A stretch of 64,000 nt of DNA from Herbidospora daliensis (GCF_001570585.1 NZ_BBXF01000005.1:124001-188000); one strand, 5' to 3'. Shown: positions 9,101 to 17,676, counted from the first letter of the stretch. Translations and numbers: made by a program. Notes: a model not told the origin generated them from the sequence alone.

Positions 9101-12100
9101 GAAAACGGGCGAAACTGAACGAGGCGGGGCTCGCCGTGCGCGGTCCGCCCGAAGCGGGCAGCAACCGGGCCAGATCGACGGAGGTCGGGGAGGCGTGGCG
9201 TTCGGCGTCCCGCCAGAGATCCCGCAACCGGGCCGCCAGTTCGGGCAGCGACTCGCCCGGCCGCACGTCGGCCACCAGCGGCAAGGTGTCGGCCAGCGGC
9301 CCGACGAGCCGCTCGACCCCCGCGAGGCGGATCTCGCGCCGGGCCCTGGCGACGTTCACCGCGACGCCGCCGCCCCCGCTCCAACGGGCGAGGCAGCGCA
9401 CATAAGCGGCCAGCAGCAGATGGAACAGCGAGACGCCGTGCGCCGCCGCCATGGCTTTCAGCGCCGCCGACCGTTCCGGCGTGAGGGCGACCTGAAGGGC
9501 GTCGAGCGGCGGCCCGTCCGGGTCGCCGTCGTAGGGAAGGTGCAGGTCGGGGGCATTTTCCAGAACCCCGGTCCAGTACGCCAGATCGCCCGCGCCCGCC
9601 GGTCCGGAGGCGGCGGCGTATTCGGCGAAGGTCGTCGGCAGCGGCGGCAGGACCGGGGTGGTGCCGTGTGACAGGGCGGTGTAGACGGCCCAGAGCTCGT
9701 CACCGAGCACGTTCAGGCTGAAGCCGTCGGCGGCGAGGTGGCTGACGACGATGACCAGGTGGGTCTCGGCGGGGGTCCGGGCGACCACGGCGCGCAGCGG
9801 ACCCTCGCGGGTGAGGTCGAAGGGGCGGTTGCGGAGGTCGCTTTCGAGGGCGTCGAGGTCGTCGGTGTCGCGCACCTCGAAGAAGAGCCGTCCCGCCGGT
9901 TCGGCCGACTGGGTGCCGTCGGCGTCGACCCGCAACCGCAACATCGGGTGCCGGTCGACGAGGAACTCCAGCGCCGCCCGCAGCCGGGCGGTGTCGAGGG
10001 GGCCGGTGATGGTCTGGCGGACATACCCATACGCCGAAATTTCGGGATAGAGGCGCTGCTGCGTCTGGAAGGCGACCTGCGTCGGCGTGAGCGGGAACGC
10101 CCCGCCGCCGTCGAGATGGGCCGACAACTCGCGCAGGGTGCGGAACTCGAAGAACAAGGTGACCGGCAGCGAACGGCCGAGCTCCTTCTCCAGACGTTTG
10201 ACCAGGTCGACAGCGGTGAGCGAGTCAAGCCCGAGGCTGAGGAACGACTCGTCGTCCCCGAGGTCGTCCCGCTTGAGGGCGCTCCCGACCAGCCTCCTGA
10301 TGACCGTCCGCACCTCACCGGAGGGCGGCCCAGAAGCCGGTTCCGGTACGGCGGCCAGATCGGCCACCACCACCTGCGCGCCCCCCGACCCGATCGCCGC
10401 GCGCAGCGCGGCCAACGCCGCCGAAGGCTCAAGCGCCCCCTGGGTGACCCCGGCACGAGCGGCCAGACCGACCTCCGCGAAAGCGGCGAAGTTCACCGAG
10501 ATCCACGGCCCTTGCTCGGCCCGGCACAACGCGTCGAGGTAGGCGTTGGCAGCGGCGTAGCCACCGATGCCCCCGGCCAGCCCAGGCAGCACCGAGGACA
10601 CCGACGAGAACGCGACACAAACGACCGGCGAGAGCCGATGCCGACGCAGCCCTTCGGCGAGCAGATGCCCGCCCCGGGTCTTGGCCGCCATACCCGCCAC
10701 GACCTGCTCGGCCGACCTGCTCCGCAACGCACCGGGACTCACCTCCCCGGCGGCGTGGAACACCCCGTCGAGCCGGGGCAACCGCGCGAGCAACGCCTCG
10801 ACATCGGCCTCCCGCGACACGTCGGCGGCGTGATACTCGACGGTCGCCCCCCGGGAGCGCAGGTCGGCAAGCAGCCCGGCAGGCGGCCGGGCCGACCGCC
10901 CGGCCAACACGATCGTGGGCCGCCCCCGGTCGGCAAGATCCCGCGCGAGCACGGCCCCGACCCCGCCCGCCCCGCCGGTGATCAGATAGACCCCATCGGG
11001 TGGCAGCTCCCGCCGGGCCGCGACGACGGCTTCCAGTTCCCGCTCCCACCGCCTGCCCCCGCGCCAGGCGATGACCCCGTAATCTCGGGCCGCGACCTCG
11101 TGCTCGACTGCGGCCACTCGCTGTTCGACGGGCTCGCGGGAGGTCAGGTCGGCGATCTCGTGCTCGACTGCGGCCACTCGCTGTTCGACGGGCTCGCGGG
11201 AGGTCAGGTCGGCGACCTCGTGCTCGACCGCAGGCACTCGCTGTTCGACGGGCTTGCGGGAGGTCAGGTCGGCGACCTCGTGCTCGACCGCTGCCATCCG
11301 CTGCTCCACGGGCTCTCGGGAGGCCAGGTCGGCGACTCTGATCTCGGTGCCCGTCTCCTGGGCGAGGGCCGCCGCAAGACCTTCGAGCACCGCCTGCTCG
11401 GGCCGGTCGACATGCACGTCCTGGGTGACGATGAGCAGCCGCTTCACGTCGAGCTTCAGCAGCGCCGACGTCAGGTCCCGGTGCATCGCGTCGAGCGCGT
11501 CGGCCGACTCCGCTCGCCGGGGCGCTCCCGCCACGAGGATCGTGACGTCGCCGCTGGTCAGGACGGTCGATCTGGGAGCGTCGAGCGCCTCCGCCAGCCC
11601 GCCGACCGTCACCCGCCGACCGTCGACCGGTCGTTCGTGCCAGACCAGTCGGTGCAGCAGCCGCGACGACGGCCAGTGGCGGCGGCGTTCGAACGGATAC
11701 GTCGGCACCGCCACCCGGGTCCGGCCCCGGTCCATGGCCGTGCGGTCGATCGGGAGGCCGCGTTGCCAGAGTGCGCCGACCGTTTCCAGCAGGGCCCGCG
11801 CGCCGCCCTCGTGTCCGGCCGCCATCGTCGTCACCGGTGTGGCCGCCGCATCCGACACGGCTCGCACCGCGCCGCTGAGTGCAGGGGAAGGGCCGAGCTC
11901 CAGGAAGGTGTTGTAGCCCTCGGCGATCAGCCGGTCGATCGTGTCGGCGAAGCGCACCGGGCGGGCGGCGTGGTCGCGCAGGTAGGCCGGGTCGAACGAC
12001 GGGTTCCATTCGGTGGTGACCGTGCTGATCAAGGGGATTTCCGGCGGACTGACGGTGAGTTTGGCCGCCGCCTCGGTCAGCGGGGCAAGTGCCGGTTCCA

Positions 12101-15100
12101 TCAGCGGCGAGTGGAAGGCCCGCGCCACGTCGAGACGGCGGCCGCCCAACGGCTCGACCGCCGCCACGGAACCGGCTACCACGATCCGGCCAGGGGCGTT
12201 GACCGCTGCCACCGTCACCCCCGGCGGCAGGTCGGTGTCATCTGGGACGACCGCCATCGCCCCAGGAGGGCAGAGGTCGTGCATCAGGCGGCCGCGTTCG
12301 GCCGCGAACGTGACCGCGTCGGCGAGGCTGAGCCGGCCGGACACGCAGGCGGCGGCGAGTTCGCCCACGCTGTGGCCCGCCACGGCGTCCGGGGTCACGC
12401 CCCAGGCGCGCAGTTGGCGGGCGAGCGCGATTCCGTACACGACCAGGAGGGGCTGGGCCACGTCGGTGCGGACGATCTCGGCGGCGGGATCGGCGCACCA
12501 GTCCTTGAGGGTGCGTCCGCCGACCGGGCCCACCAGGTCGGATGCCTCGTCGACGACCTGGCGGAACACGGGGGCGTGCCGGTAGAGGTCGGGGCCGGAG
12601 CCCTGGGCGCCCTGGCCGGGGAGCAGCAGAACCAGGCGGGGGCGCGGGCCCGCCACCCGGGCTTCGGCGGTCGCCAGGCGGGCGGGCAGGTCTCCGTCGG
12701 CGACGACCGCCACTCGGTGGGGGCCGTCGTCGCGGGCCTGCGCGACCGATGCGCAGACGTCGGCCTCGTGGCCGGGGAGGAAGGCGGCCAGGTCGGCGGC
12801 CGCCCGGCGCAGCGCGTCGGCGCTCCATGCCGACAGCGTCAGAAGGGTGAGTCCCTCGTGGACGGTGGGTTCGATGGAAGAAGCGGGGGGTTCGGACAGG
12901 ATGGCGTGGGCGTTGGTGCCGCCGAAGCCGAAGGCGTTGATCCCGGCGGTGCGGGGTGCCGGCCACTCGACCGGCTCCGAGGGGACGGTGAAGCCGTCGA
13001 GGCCGTCGGCGGGCGGGGTCGCGTGCAGCGACGGCGGCACTCTCCGGTGGTGCAGCGCCAGCACGACCTTGACCAGGCTCGGCATCGCCGCCGCGTTGAG
13101 CAGGTGCCCCACGTTGGTCTTGACCGAGCCGAGCAGGCGGGTGCCGGTGGGGAAGGCGTGTCGCAGCGACCGCAGTTCGATCGGGTCGCCGACCGGGGTG
13201 CCCGTCCCGTGGGCCTCGATGTACGTGACCTCGGCCGGGTCCACGCCCGCCTCCGCGTAGGCGCGGGTGATGACCTCGCGCTGGGTGAGCGGGTTGGGGG
13301 CGAGCAGGCTCAGCGACCGGCCGTCGTTGTTGACGGCGGTGCCCCTGACGACGGCCAGGACGGGGTCGCCGGCCCGTTCGGCGTCGTCGAGCCGGGCCAG
13401 CACCAGCGCCGCGCCGCCCTCGCCCGGGACGAAGCCGTCGGCCGCCGCGCCGAACGCGTGGCAGCGGCCCGACGGGGAGAGCGCCCGCGTCTTCCCGAGC
13501 GCGCGGTAGCCGGCGGGGGTGAGGGTGAGGTTGACGCCCGCCACCACCGCGAGGTCGCATTCGCCCTGCTGGAGGCTGCGGCGGGCCAGGTGGAGGGCGA
13601 CCAGCGCCGACGAGCAGGCGGTGTCGACGGCCAGCGCCGGGCCCGTCAGGTCGAGGGTGTGGGCGACCCTCGCGGCGAGCAGATTGGGCAGGTTGCCGGT
13701 CAGCGCCTCGGCCGGGAGGCCCGCCGGGCCGTGGGCCGCTTCCAGGATCTCCCGGTAGCCGCTCTCCCCGGCCGCGGCGAACACGCCGATGCGGCGGCCG
13801 TGGCGGCGCGGGCCCGCGTAGCCCGCGCGTTCGAGCGCTTCGTGGGCGAGTTCGAGCAGCAGGCGGGCCTGGGGGTCGGTCGCGGCGGCCTCGTCGTCGG
13901 ACAGGCCGAAGAAGCGGGCGTCGAACAGGGCCGGGTCGCCGAGGAAGCCGCCGTGGCCCGGGTGGTCGAAGCGGGTGATCGGGGTGACGGCGTCGTAGCC
14001 GGCTTCCAGCCGCTCCCAGAACCGCTCGGGGGTGTCGGCTCCGGGGAACCGGCAGGCCATCCCGGTGATCGCGACAGGCGATCCGCCGGCCCTCCCCATG
14101 AGCGGCCGGGCCGCGGCGGGCGGGGTCAGCAGGTGCGCCGCCAGGGCGGCGACCGTGTCGTGGTCGCGGACGTCGGAGGGCCGCAGCGTCACCCCGAAGC
14201 GGTCTTCGACGGCGGCCAGCACCTGCATCGCCGTGAGCGACGAACCGCCCAGCGCGGCGAACCGGTCGTGCGGCCCCACCTCGGCGACGCCGAGCACGTC
14301 GGCCCAGATCGCCGTGACGGCCGCCTCGACGTCACTGCGCGAGCGCGGGGCCGGGGTGAACTCCCCGGCCTCGAACCGGGCCCGCAGCACCGACCGCCGC
14401 AACTTTCCGCTGGTCGTGCGGGTGAACGCGGTCGACGGCACCGCGACCACCCGGACGTCGTCGTGCCCGCACGCCTCGGCGACCCGCCGCCGGACCTCGC
14501 CCACGACCTCGGCCGGCGCGGGGGCCCGCACGAACACCACGACCCGCTCGCCATCGAGGCCCGTCGTGCCGACGACCGCCGCCGGTCCCGTCGCCGCCCC
14601 GGCCGCGACCTCCTCCAGGTCGGCGGCGTGGAAGGTGGCGCCGTTGACGAACACGACGTCCTTGGCGCGGCCGGTCACGCACAACCGGCCTTCGTGCAGG
14701 AAGCCCAGGTCGCCGGTGTCGAGCCAGTCGCCGAACCGCGCGCCGCCGTGGTAGCCGCGGGCGACCTGCGGGCCCCGTACCTGGATGGGCCCGACCGGGT
14801 CGTCTCCGGCGACGCGCACCTCGCAGCCCGGCACGGGCACGCCGACGTCCATCAGCTCGACCGCGTGCGGGCCGGGGGTGGTGAGCTCGACCCGGCCCTC
14901 GGCCAGCGCCCGCCGGTCGAGCACCAGCGGTTCGGCCGTGGTGCCCGGCGGCGGCACGGTCACCGCGAGCGTCGCCTCGGCCAGGCCGTAGACGGGCTGC
15001 GGGACGTGGGGCGGCAAGCCGGTCTTGGCCAGGAACGCGCGCCAGACGCGCGGCGAGATCGGTTCGGCGCCGACCAGCATCAGCCGCACGCTCGACAGGT

Positions 15101-15866
15101 CGAGCCGGGCGATCACGTCGTCGGGCACCCGCCGCTCGACCAGCGCCAGCGCGAAGTTCGCCGCCGTCAGCACGGTCGCCCGGTGGCGCGCGGCCGTCTC
15201 CAGCCACAGGGCCGGGCGCTTGGCGAAGGCCAGCGGGCCCAGCTTGACCTGTTTGATGCGGGCCGCCAGCGGCGCGAGGTGGGTGCCGATGAGGCCCATG
15301 TCGTGGAAGTAGGGCATCCAGCTGACCGAGACGTCGTCGGCGGTGATCGCGGCGGCGGCCCGGATCTGGGCCAGGTTGGCCTCGACGGCGGCGTGGGTGA
15401 GCTCGACGCCCTTCGGGTCTCCGGTGCTGCCGGAGGAGAACTGGAGGAACGCCACGTCGTGCGGTGACCGTACCGGCAGATCCAAGGCCATTTCCCCGCG
15501 CAGCAGCGCGGCGGGGGAGAGCACCCGCGCCTCCGGGACCGGAGGCTCGCCGGCGACCATCGGCGGGCGGCCGAGGAGCTCCCACACCGGCCGCACCCGG
15601 CGCGGGTCGGGGGCCAGCGGGACCGGCACCAGCCCGGCGGCGACCAGCCCCCAGAAGAGCGGCTGGAACTCCTCGCTGCGCTCGGCGACCAGCGGGATCG
15701 GGGTGCCCGGCGCGAGGCCCTCGCGCAGCAGCGCGCCCGCGACCCGCAGCGCCTCGTCGCGGAGTTCCGCGTGGGTGACGACCCGTTCGCCGCCGTCGCC
15801 CCGCACGTGGACGACGACCTGGCCGGGCGCCTCGCCGGCCGCCCCCAGCAGTACGTCAAGCAGCAT
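5154..15866 (-). CDS. Hybrid FAAL-PKS-NRPS megasynthase with C-terminal AAR-like reductase
   Basis: A 3570-residue assembly line. The ATG at 15866 is preceded by a G-rich ribosome site and opens the FAAL domain; reading further upstream would only add sequence antisense to other genes. Domain order, in approximate residues: fatty acyl-AMP ligase 1-490 (FSSGSTGDPKGVELTH near 145, WMPYFHDMGLIG, YGLAEATLAV); carrier protein with Ser543; ketosynthase 595-1010 (DTACSSA, Cys751); acyltransferase 1080-1370 (GHSVG Ser1166; AFH ending at His1252, favouring malonyl-CoA); ketoreductase 1380-1840 (GGAGGVG near 1630, Tyr1770-AAAN; no DH or ER); carrier Ser1882; condensation 1920-2345 (SHLAADG); adenylation 2350-2770; peptidyl carrier Ser2807; second condensation 2860-3210 (HHLIGDG); AAR-like domain 3255-3570. 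Predicted product: an amino acid N-acylated by a beta-hydroxy fatty acid and released as an aldehyde or by a further condensation. The chemistry is inferred; the domains are seen. Confidence 0.93.
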   Translation of the reverse strand: MLLDVLLGAAGEAPGQVVVHVRGDGGERVVTHAELRDEALRVAGALLREGLAPGTPIPLVAERSEEFQPLFWGLVAAGLVPVPLAPDPRRVRPVWELLGRPPMVAGEPPVPEARVLSPAALLRGEMALDLPVRSPHDVAFLQFSSGSTGDPKGVELTHAAVEANLAQIRAAAAITADDVSVSWMPYFHDMGLIGTHLAPLAARIKQVKLGPLAFAKRPALWLETAARHRATVLTAANFALALVERRVPDDVIARLDLSSVRLMLVGAEPISPRVWRAFLAKTGLPPHVPQPVYGLAEATLAVTVPPPGTTAEPLVLDRRALAEGRVELTTPGPHAVELMDVGVPVPGCEVRVAGDDPVGPIQVRGPQVARGYHGGARFGDWLDTGDLGFLHEGRLCVTGRAKDVVFVNGATFHAADLEEVAAGAATGPAAVVGTTGLDGERVVVFVRAPAPAEVVGEVRRRVAEACGHDDVRVVAVPSTAFTRTTSGKLRRSVLRARFEAGEFTPAPRSRSDVEAAVTAIWADVLGVAEVGPHDRFAALGGSSLTAMQVLAAVEDRFGVTLRPSDVRDHDTVAALAAHLLTPPAAARPLMGRAGGSPVAITGMACRFPGADTPERFWERLEAGYDAVTPITRFDHPGHGGFLGDPALFDARFFGLSDDEAAATDPQARLLLELAHEALERAGYAGPRRHGRRIGVFAAAGESGYREILEAAHGPAGLPAEALTGNLPNLLAARVAHTLDLTGPALAVDTACSSALVALHLARRSLQQGECDLAVVAGVNLTLTPAGYRALGKTRALSPSGRCHAFGAAADGFVPGEGGAALVLARLDDAERAGDPVLAVVRGTAVNNDGRSLSLLAPNPLTQREVITRAYAEAGVDPAEVTYIEAHGTGTPVGDPIELRSLRHAFPTGTRLLGSVKTNVGHLLNAAAMPSLVKVVLALHHRRVPPSLHATPPADGLDGFTVPSEPVEWPAPRTAGINAFGFGGTNAHAILSEPPASSIEPTVHEGLTLLTLSAWSADALRRAAADLAAFLPGHEADVCASVAQARDDGPHRVAVVADGDLPARLATAEARVAGPRPRLVLLLPGQGAQGSGPDLYRHAPVFRQVVDEASDLVGPVGGRTLKDWCADPAAEIVRTDVAQPLLVVYGIALARQLRAWGVTPDAVAGHSVGELAAACVSGRLSLADAVTFAAERGRLMHDLCPPGAMAVVPDDTDLPPGVTVAAVNAPGRIVVAGSVAAVEPLGGRRLDVARAFHSPLMEPALAPLTEAAAKLTVSPPEIPLISTVTTEWNPSFDPAYLRDHAARPVRFADTIDRLIAEGYNTFLELGPSPALSGAVRAVSDAAATPVTTMAAGHEGGARALLETVGALWQRGLPIDRTAMDRGRTRVAVPTYPFERRRHWPSSRLLHRLVWHERPVDGRRVTVGGLAEALDAPRSTVLTSGDVTILVAGAPRRAESADALDAMHRDLTSALLKLDVKRLLIVTQDVHVDRPEQAVLEGLAAALAQETGTEIRVADLASREPVEQRMAAVEHEVADLTSRKPVEQRVPAVEHEVADLTSREPVEQRVAAVEHEIADLTSREPVEQRVAAVEHEVAARDYGVIAWRGGRRWERELEAVVAARRELPPDGVYLITGGAGGVGAVLARDLADRGRPTIVLAGRSARPPAGLLADLRSRGATVEYHAADVSREADVEALLARLPRLDGVFHAAGEVSPGALRSRSAEQVVAGMAAKTRGGHLLAEGLRRHRLSPVVCVAFSSVSSVLPGLAGGIGGYAAANAYLDALCRAEQGPWISVNFAAFAEVGLAARAGVTQGALEPSAALAALRAAIGSGGAQVVVADLAAVPEPASGPPSGEVRTVIRRLVGSALKRDDLGDDESFLSLGLDSLTAVDLVKRLEKELGRSLPVTLFFEFRTLRELSAHLDGGGAFPLTPTQVAFQTQQRLYPEISAYGYVRQTITGPLDTARLRAALEFLVDRHPMLRLRVDADGTQSAEPAGRLFFEVRDTDDLDALESDLRNRPFDLTREGPLRAVVARTPAETHLVIVVSHLAADGFSLNVLGDELWAVYTALSHGTTPVLPPLPTTFAEYAAASGPAGAGDLAYWTGVLENAPDLHLPYDGDPDGPPLDALQVALTPERSAALKAMAAAHGVSLFHLLLAAYVRCLARWSGGGGVAVNVARARREIRLAGVERLVGPLADTLPLVADVRPGESLPELAARLRDLWRDAERHASPTSVDLARLLPASGGPRTASPASFSFARFPATTDPGCPVDAVATAAGTASAATRLSLLCWESGGELRFSWNFPSRSFRRATVGRLAAEHLAELSVAESPGLAGRLRAQFRATPDAVAVDTGTARLTYGELDRRSAALANRLRGAGDLIGLMTEPGIDTVVGLVGIVRAGAGWVPLDAAHPEARRRDQLARCGVTTVVTDVSGEGSYDAPDVSADATAYVIFTSGSTGRPKGVPITWRSVENYLDWALATFGYHAGDRLAQTASICFDASVRQLLAPLLVGATVVTFTREEVRDPALLAGRLRDVTVWSSVPSLWARLLDEGPVEHRLRWIHVGGEALPPEHVRRWFDLYGPGARIANLYGPTESTVNTTCHVIDERPADDVTTIPIGRPIAGTFVEVDDSGELLIAGAGLTPGYLDDPGTAFVERDGVRWYRSGDRVRRDADGDLVFVGRLDAQVKVRGHRVEPGEVEAAFHTHPEVARAAVVLTGERLTAFVEPRPGRDPDPVALRRHLGATLPSYMIPARIEIVTALPQTPTGKIDRRELDGTPPATPTEELVAEVWRSLLEVPRVSREDDFFALGGDSILILRVFAQLAEHIGTLPRPTVVYEHGTLEALSRAIDEADPAPFVPAAADGPFPLTPAQRGFLLSDQAWLATLRVHGRVDRERFQHAVDACVARHGMLRTLFPGDVQQELPGSLRLPVIFEEAADPAASIAAERGRVFEPWAWPLLRLRLVTLNPEEHVLVVHAHHLIGDGYSAALLGRELLAAYDGIESPAPRSTFRDHVARLRPPGDEREAYLKPAVPPGPDRTTAFTVDATESRRAAAEAGTTLFVAVLAAYHRALTAFTGHDDLMLGVAVSGRDDAPPDAHLVFGPYAHAVPVRPAAGSLRAVAEEVTAARSANTGDIRAAQFFFTYLDFTALGPLEGRSLRLTWDLDGEIAPVGAQTFLSVRPTPEGDLRLVLRTAVAEADRFERLLRAELPPPADGRPLVSPVLSHAGSTTPASDLASIGQVRPGAEEAIPTPRAETAALDAALVGYLPPFEHVRALAPNATMTREDVRALLFPHGRPRLAEELDTPLGRSGFVCLPLFADELTHTPDLAARTADAVEHAAALGARTVSLAGMIPSLTGYGFDVARRTGVPVTTGHAATAVSVVLTVQKALAGRPIGDLTVAFVGLGSIGRSALGLMLTVAGRPRRLLLRDDAAPLENLHPDAESCDADQVYEADLIVAAVSGHDLVIDVDRLRPGTILVDDSFPHCFDVQKARARRDVTVVGGGLLSMPGIERRLTVDVPAPWLPGTIASCRLESLIPGLNPVHGLVDTGTALACRRAMTEAGVEAAPLHLAGEWV
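11092..11340. repeat. 60-bp in-frame tandem repeat (four copies) inside the megasynthase KR region
   Basis: Four consecutive 60-bp units lie at 11101, 11161, 11221 and 11281, with a short partial unit before them. Units 1 and 2 differ at one base; units 3 and 4 diverge progressively. Each encodes a 20-residue repeat of the type VADLTSREPVEQRVAAVEHE (residues about 1510-1590), between the structural and catalytic parts of the ketoreductase. Within each unit, hydrophobic residues spaced 4-3-4-3 form an amphipathic helix broken by one proline. The near-identity of two units indicates recent slippage or unequal crossing-over, and copy number may vary between strains. Confidence 0.95.
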
Positions 15867-15921
15867 CGTTCGCCCCCGGCTCCGCGCGCATTCCGGGACA
15901 TGATGGCAGAGATCACCCTGA

Positions 15922-15953
15922 TTGCGTGTTGCGCAAATAGTGCGTGACACGCA
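15922..15953. promoter_or_regulatory. Twin palindromic operators between the megasynthase and the hydrolase gene
   Basis: Two adjacent palindromes fill the 90-bp divergent intergenic region. The first, at 15922-15936, has TTGCG and CGCAA arms around 5 bases. The second, at 15941-15953, is TGCGTG-A-CACGCA. They share the half-site TGCGTG and together form a larger inverted repeat (TTGCGTGT at 15922 and ACACGCAA ending at 15954). A TetR gene lies about 1 kb away in the same cluster, so these are its likely binding sites, controlling both directions. Confidence 0.65.
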
Positions 15954-15956
15954 AAC

Positions 15957-16961
15957 ATGTGGGACATGAAGACCCGAGGCATCAACTACGACACCGGCTT
16001 CGCCGACCTCCACGCCCGCAGGGCCGGGCACAGCACTCACGAACCCTTCGACCCCGCCGCGGTCGCCCGCGACATGCGGGTCATCCGCGACGACCTGCGC
16101 TGCACGGCGGTCCGGATCACCGGGCAGTACGCCGACCGGCTGACAATCGCCGCCACCGCCGCGGCCGAGGCGGGGCTGGAGGTCTGGTTGTCCCCGTTCA
16201 CCTGCGACGTCACCACCGGCGAGCTGCTCGCGGTGCTCGCCGACTGCGCCGCGCACGCCGAGCGGCTGCGGCAGGGCGGCGCCGAGGTGGTCATGGTCAC
16301 CGGCTCGGAGATCGGCCTGATGACCGACGGCTTCCTGCCGGGGGAGACGCTGCGCGAGCGGGTGCCCCGGCTGGGTGAGGGCGTCGCGCTCGTGCCGGAC
16401 AAGGTCAACGCCTTCCTCGCCGAGGCGGTCGCGGTGGTGCGCGAGCGGTTCGGGGGCCGCGTCACCTACTCGTCGTTGCCGTTCGAGAAGGTCGACTGGA
16501 CGATCTTCGACGTCGTCGCCACCGACGCGGGCTACCGGTCGGCGGCCACCGCCGCGACCTACCGCGAGTCGGTCCGGGCGCTGGTCGCGCAGGCGAGGGA
16601 GCTGGGCAAGCCCTTCTCGGTCAACGAGTTCGGCTGCGTGACCTACCGGGGCGCGGCCGACGCGGGGGAGCGCGGCGACGCCGTGGTCGAGTGGAGCGAG
16701 CGCGGCCCGGCCGCCCGGCTGACGCGGGAGGTCGTCAGGGACGAGGAGGAGCAGGCCCGCTACCTGCGCGAGGTGCTGGCGATCCTCGACGACGAAGGGG
16801 TCGACGCGGCGTTCTGGTACACCTTCGCGCGGTGGGACCTGCCGGGCGCCTTCGACGTCGCGAGCCCGGGGGTGGTGAAGGTGCTCGACGGCGGGGCCAG
16901 GTGGGAGCCGAAGGCGTCCTTCGCCGCCCTCGCCGAGGTCTACGGGCGCATGGACGCGTGA
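15957..16961 (+). CDS. TIM-barrel hydrolase-like protein of the family often labelled 'abortive infection protein'
   Basis: A 334-residue cytosolic protein with no signal peptide. The pattern is that of a glycoside-hydrolase-like (beta/alpha)8 barrel: KTRGINYDTGF at the start, AVRITGQYADRL, LEVWLSPFTCD, VVMVTGSEIGLM with a candidate acid, PFSVNEFGC with the second candidate acid Glu near 223, and AAFWYTFARWDLPG near the end. Actinobacterial relatives are often annotated as abortive infection proteins without evidence, and I do not endorse that role. It is divergent from the megasynthase through a double operator and followed 13 bp later by tetR. A role in tailoring or removing a sugar or precursor is possible. 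A second ATG at 15966 is an equally good start. Confidence 0.75.
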   Translation: MWDMKTRGINYDTGFADLHARRAGHSTHEPFDPAAVARDMRVIRDDLRCTAVRITGQYADRLTIAATAAAEAGLEVWLSPFTCDVTTGELLAVLADCAAHAERLRQGGAEVVMVTGSEIGLMTDGFLPGETLRERVPRLGEGVALVPDKVNAFLAEAVAVVRERFGGRVTYSSLPFEKVDWTIFDVVATDAGYRSAATAATYRESVRALVAQARELGKPFSVNEFGCVTYRGAADAGERGDAVVEWSERGPAARLTREVVRDEEEQARYLREVLAILDDEGVDAAFWYTFARWDLPGAFDVASPGVVKVLDGGARWEPKASFAALAEVYGRMDA

Positions 16962-16974
16962 ATATGCTGCCTGC

Positions 16975-17556
16975 ATGACCGACCTGAGGGCCCGCAACCG
17001 GCAGGCCACCCGCGAGGCGATCACCGCCGCGGCGCTGCGCCTGGCCGTCGAACAGGGCCCCAGCGGGCTGGCCCTCGTGCGGGTCAACGACATCGCCTCG
17101 GCGGCCGGGGTGTCGCCCCGGACGTACAACAACTACTTCTCCAGCAGGGAAGAGGCCATCTGCGGCGGGCAGGCCGACCAGTCGCGGCGCGCGGGCGACG
17201 CGCTGCGCGCCCGGCCCGCCGGCGAGCCGCTCGACGTGGCGATCACCGAGGCGATGGTCGGGCTGTTCACCGACCCCGAGCCCGACCGGGCCGGGCTGCG
17301 GATGATCATGCTGACCCCCGAGCTGGAGGGCGAGGCGCTGCGCGCCTTCACCGTGGGGGAGAGCTCGCTCGCCGAGGCGATCGCCGAGCGGACCGGGGAG
17401 AGCGGCCTGCGTCCCGAGGTCACGGCGGCGGCGGTGGTCGCCGCGATCAGGGTCGCCGGGCGGCACTGGCTGACCCCGGCCGCCAACCGGCCGTTCGCCG
17501 ACGACATCCGGCGGGCGCTGAGCTGTGTCTTCTCACCTGATCAAACCTCGCGATGA
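16975..17556 (+). CDS. TetR-family transcriptional regulator
   Basis: A 193-residue protein with an N-terminal TetR helix-turn-helix: RNRQATREAITAAALRLAVE, then VNDIASAAGVSPRTYNNYFS and an aromatic start to helix 4. The C-terminal ligand domain is all-helical and has no recognisable specificity. It lies 13 bp after the TIM-barrel gene and is probably co-transcribed with it. The twin palindromes at 15922-15953 are the likely operator, which would make it the local switch for the megasynthase locus. Confidence 0.9.
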   Translation: MTDLRARNRQATREAITAAALRLAVEQGPSGLALVRVNDIASAAGVSPRTYNNYFSSREEAICGGQADQSRRAGDALRARPAGEPLDVAITEAMVGLFTDPEPDRAGLRMIMLTPELEGEALRAFTVGESSLAEAIAERTGESGLRPEVTAAAVVAAIRVAGRHWLTPAANRPFADDIRRALSCVFSPDQTSR

Positions 17557-17676
17557 GGTAGATCGTTTACGCCCCTGCAACGGAAGTTAATGCCGGGACA
17601 ATAGTTGAAAGTTTAACTCGTGCTGTTTCGTGAGCTTTGTGTGGCTTGCGGGACGTAAATGCACGAGAGGAATGCC

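Noticed and set aside
11092-11340. CRISPR-like array
   Set aside because: The repeats are in-frame coding units without spacers; no cas genes are present.
9738-15467. Long plus-strand open frame of about 1900 codons
   Set aside because: It is the antisense shadow of the megasynthase: low-complexity Gly/Arg/Asp-rich translation with no recognisable domain.
15867-17132. N-terminal extension of the megasynthase frame by about 420 residues
   Set aside because: It runs antisense through the TIM-barrel and TetR genes, lacks domains, and the FAAL domain begins at the ATG at 15866 behind a ribosome site.
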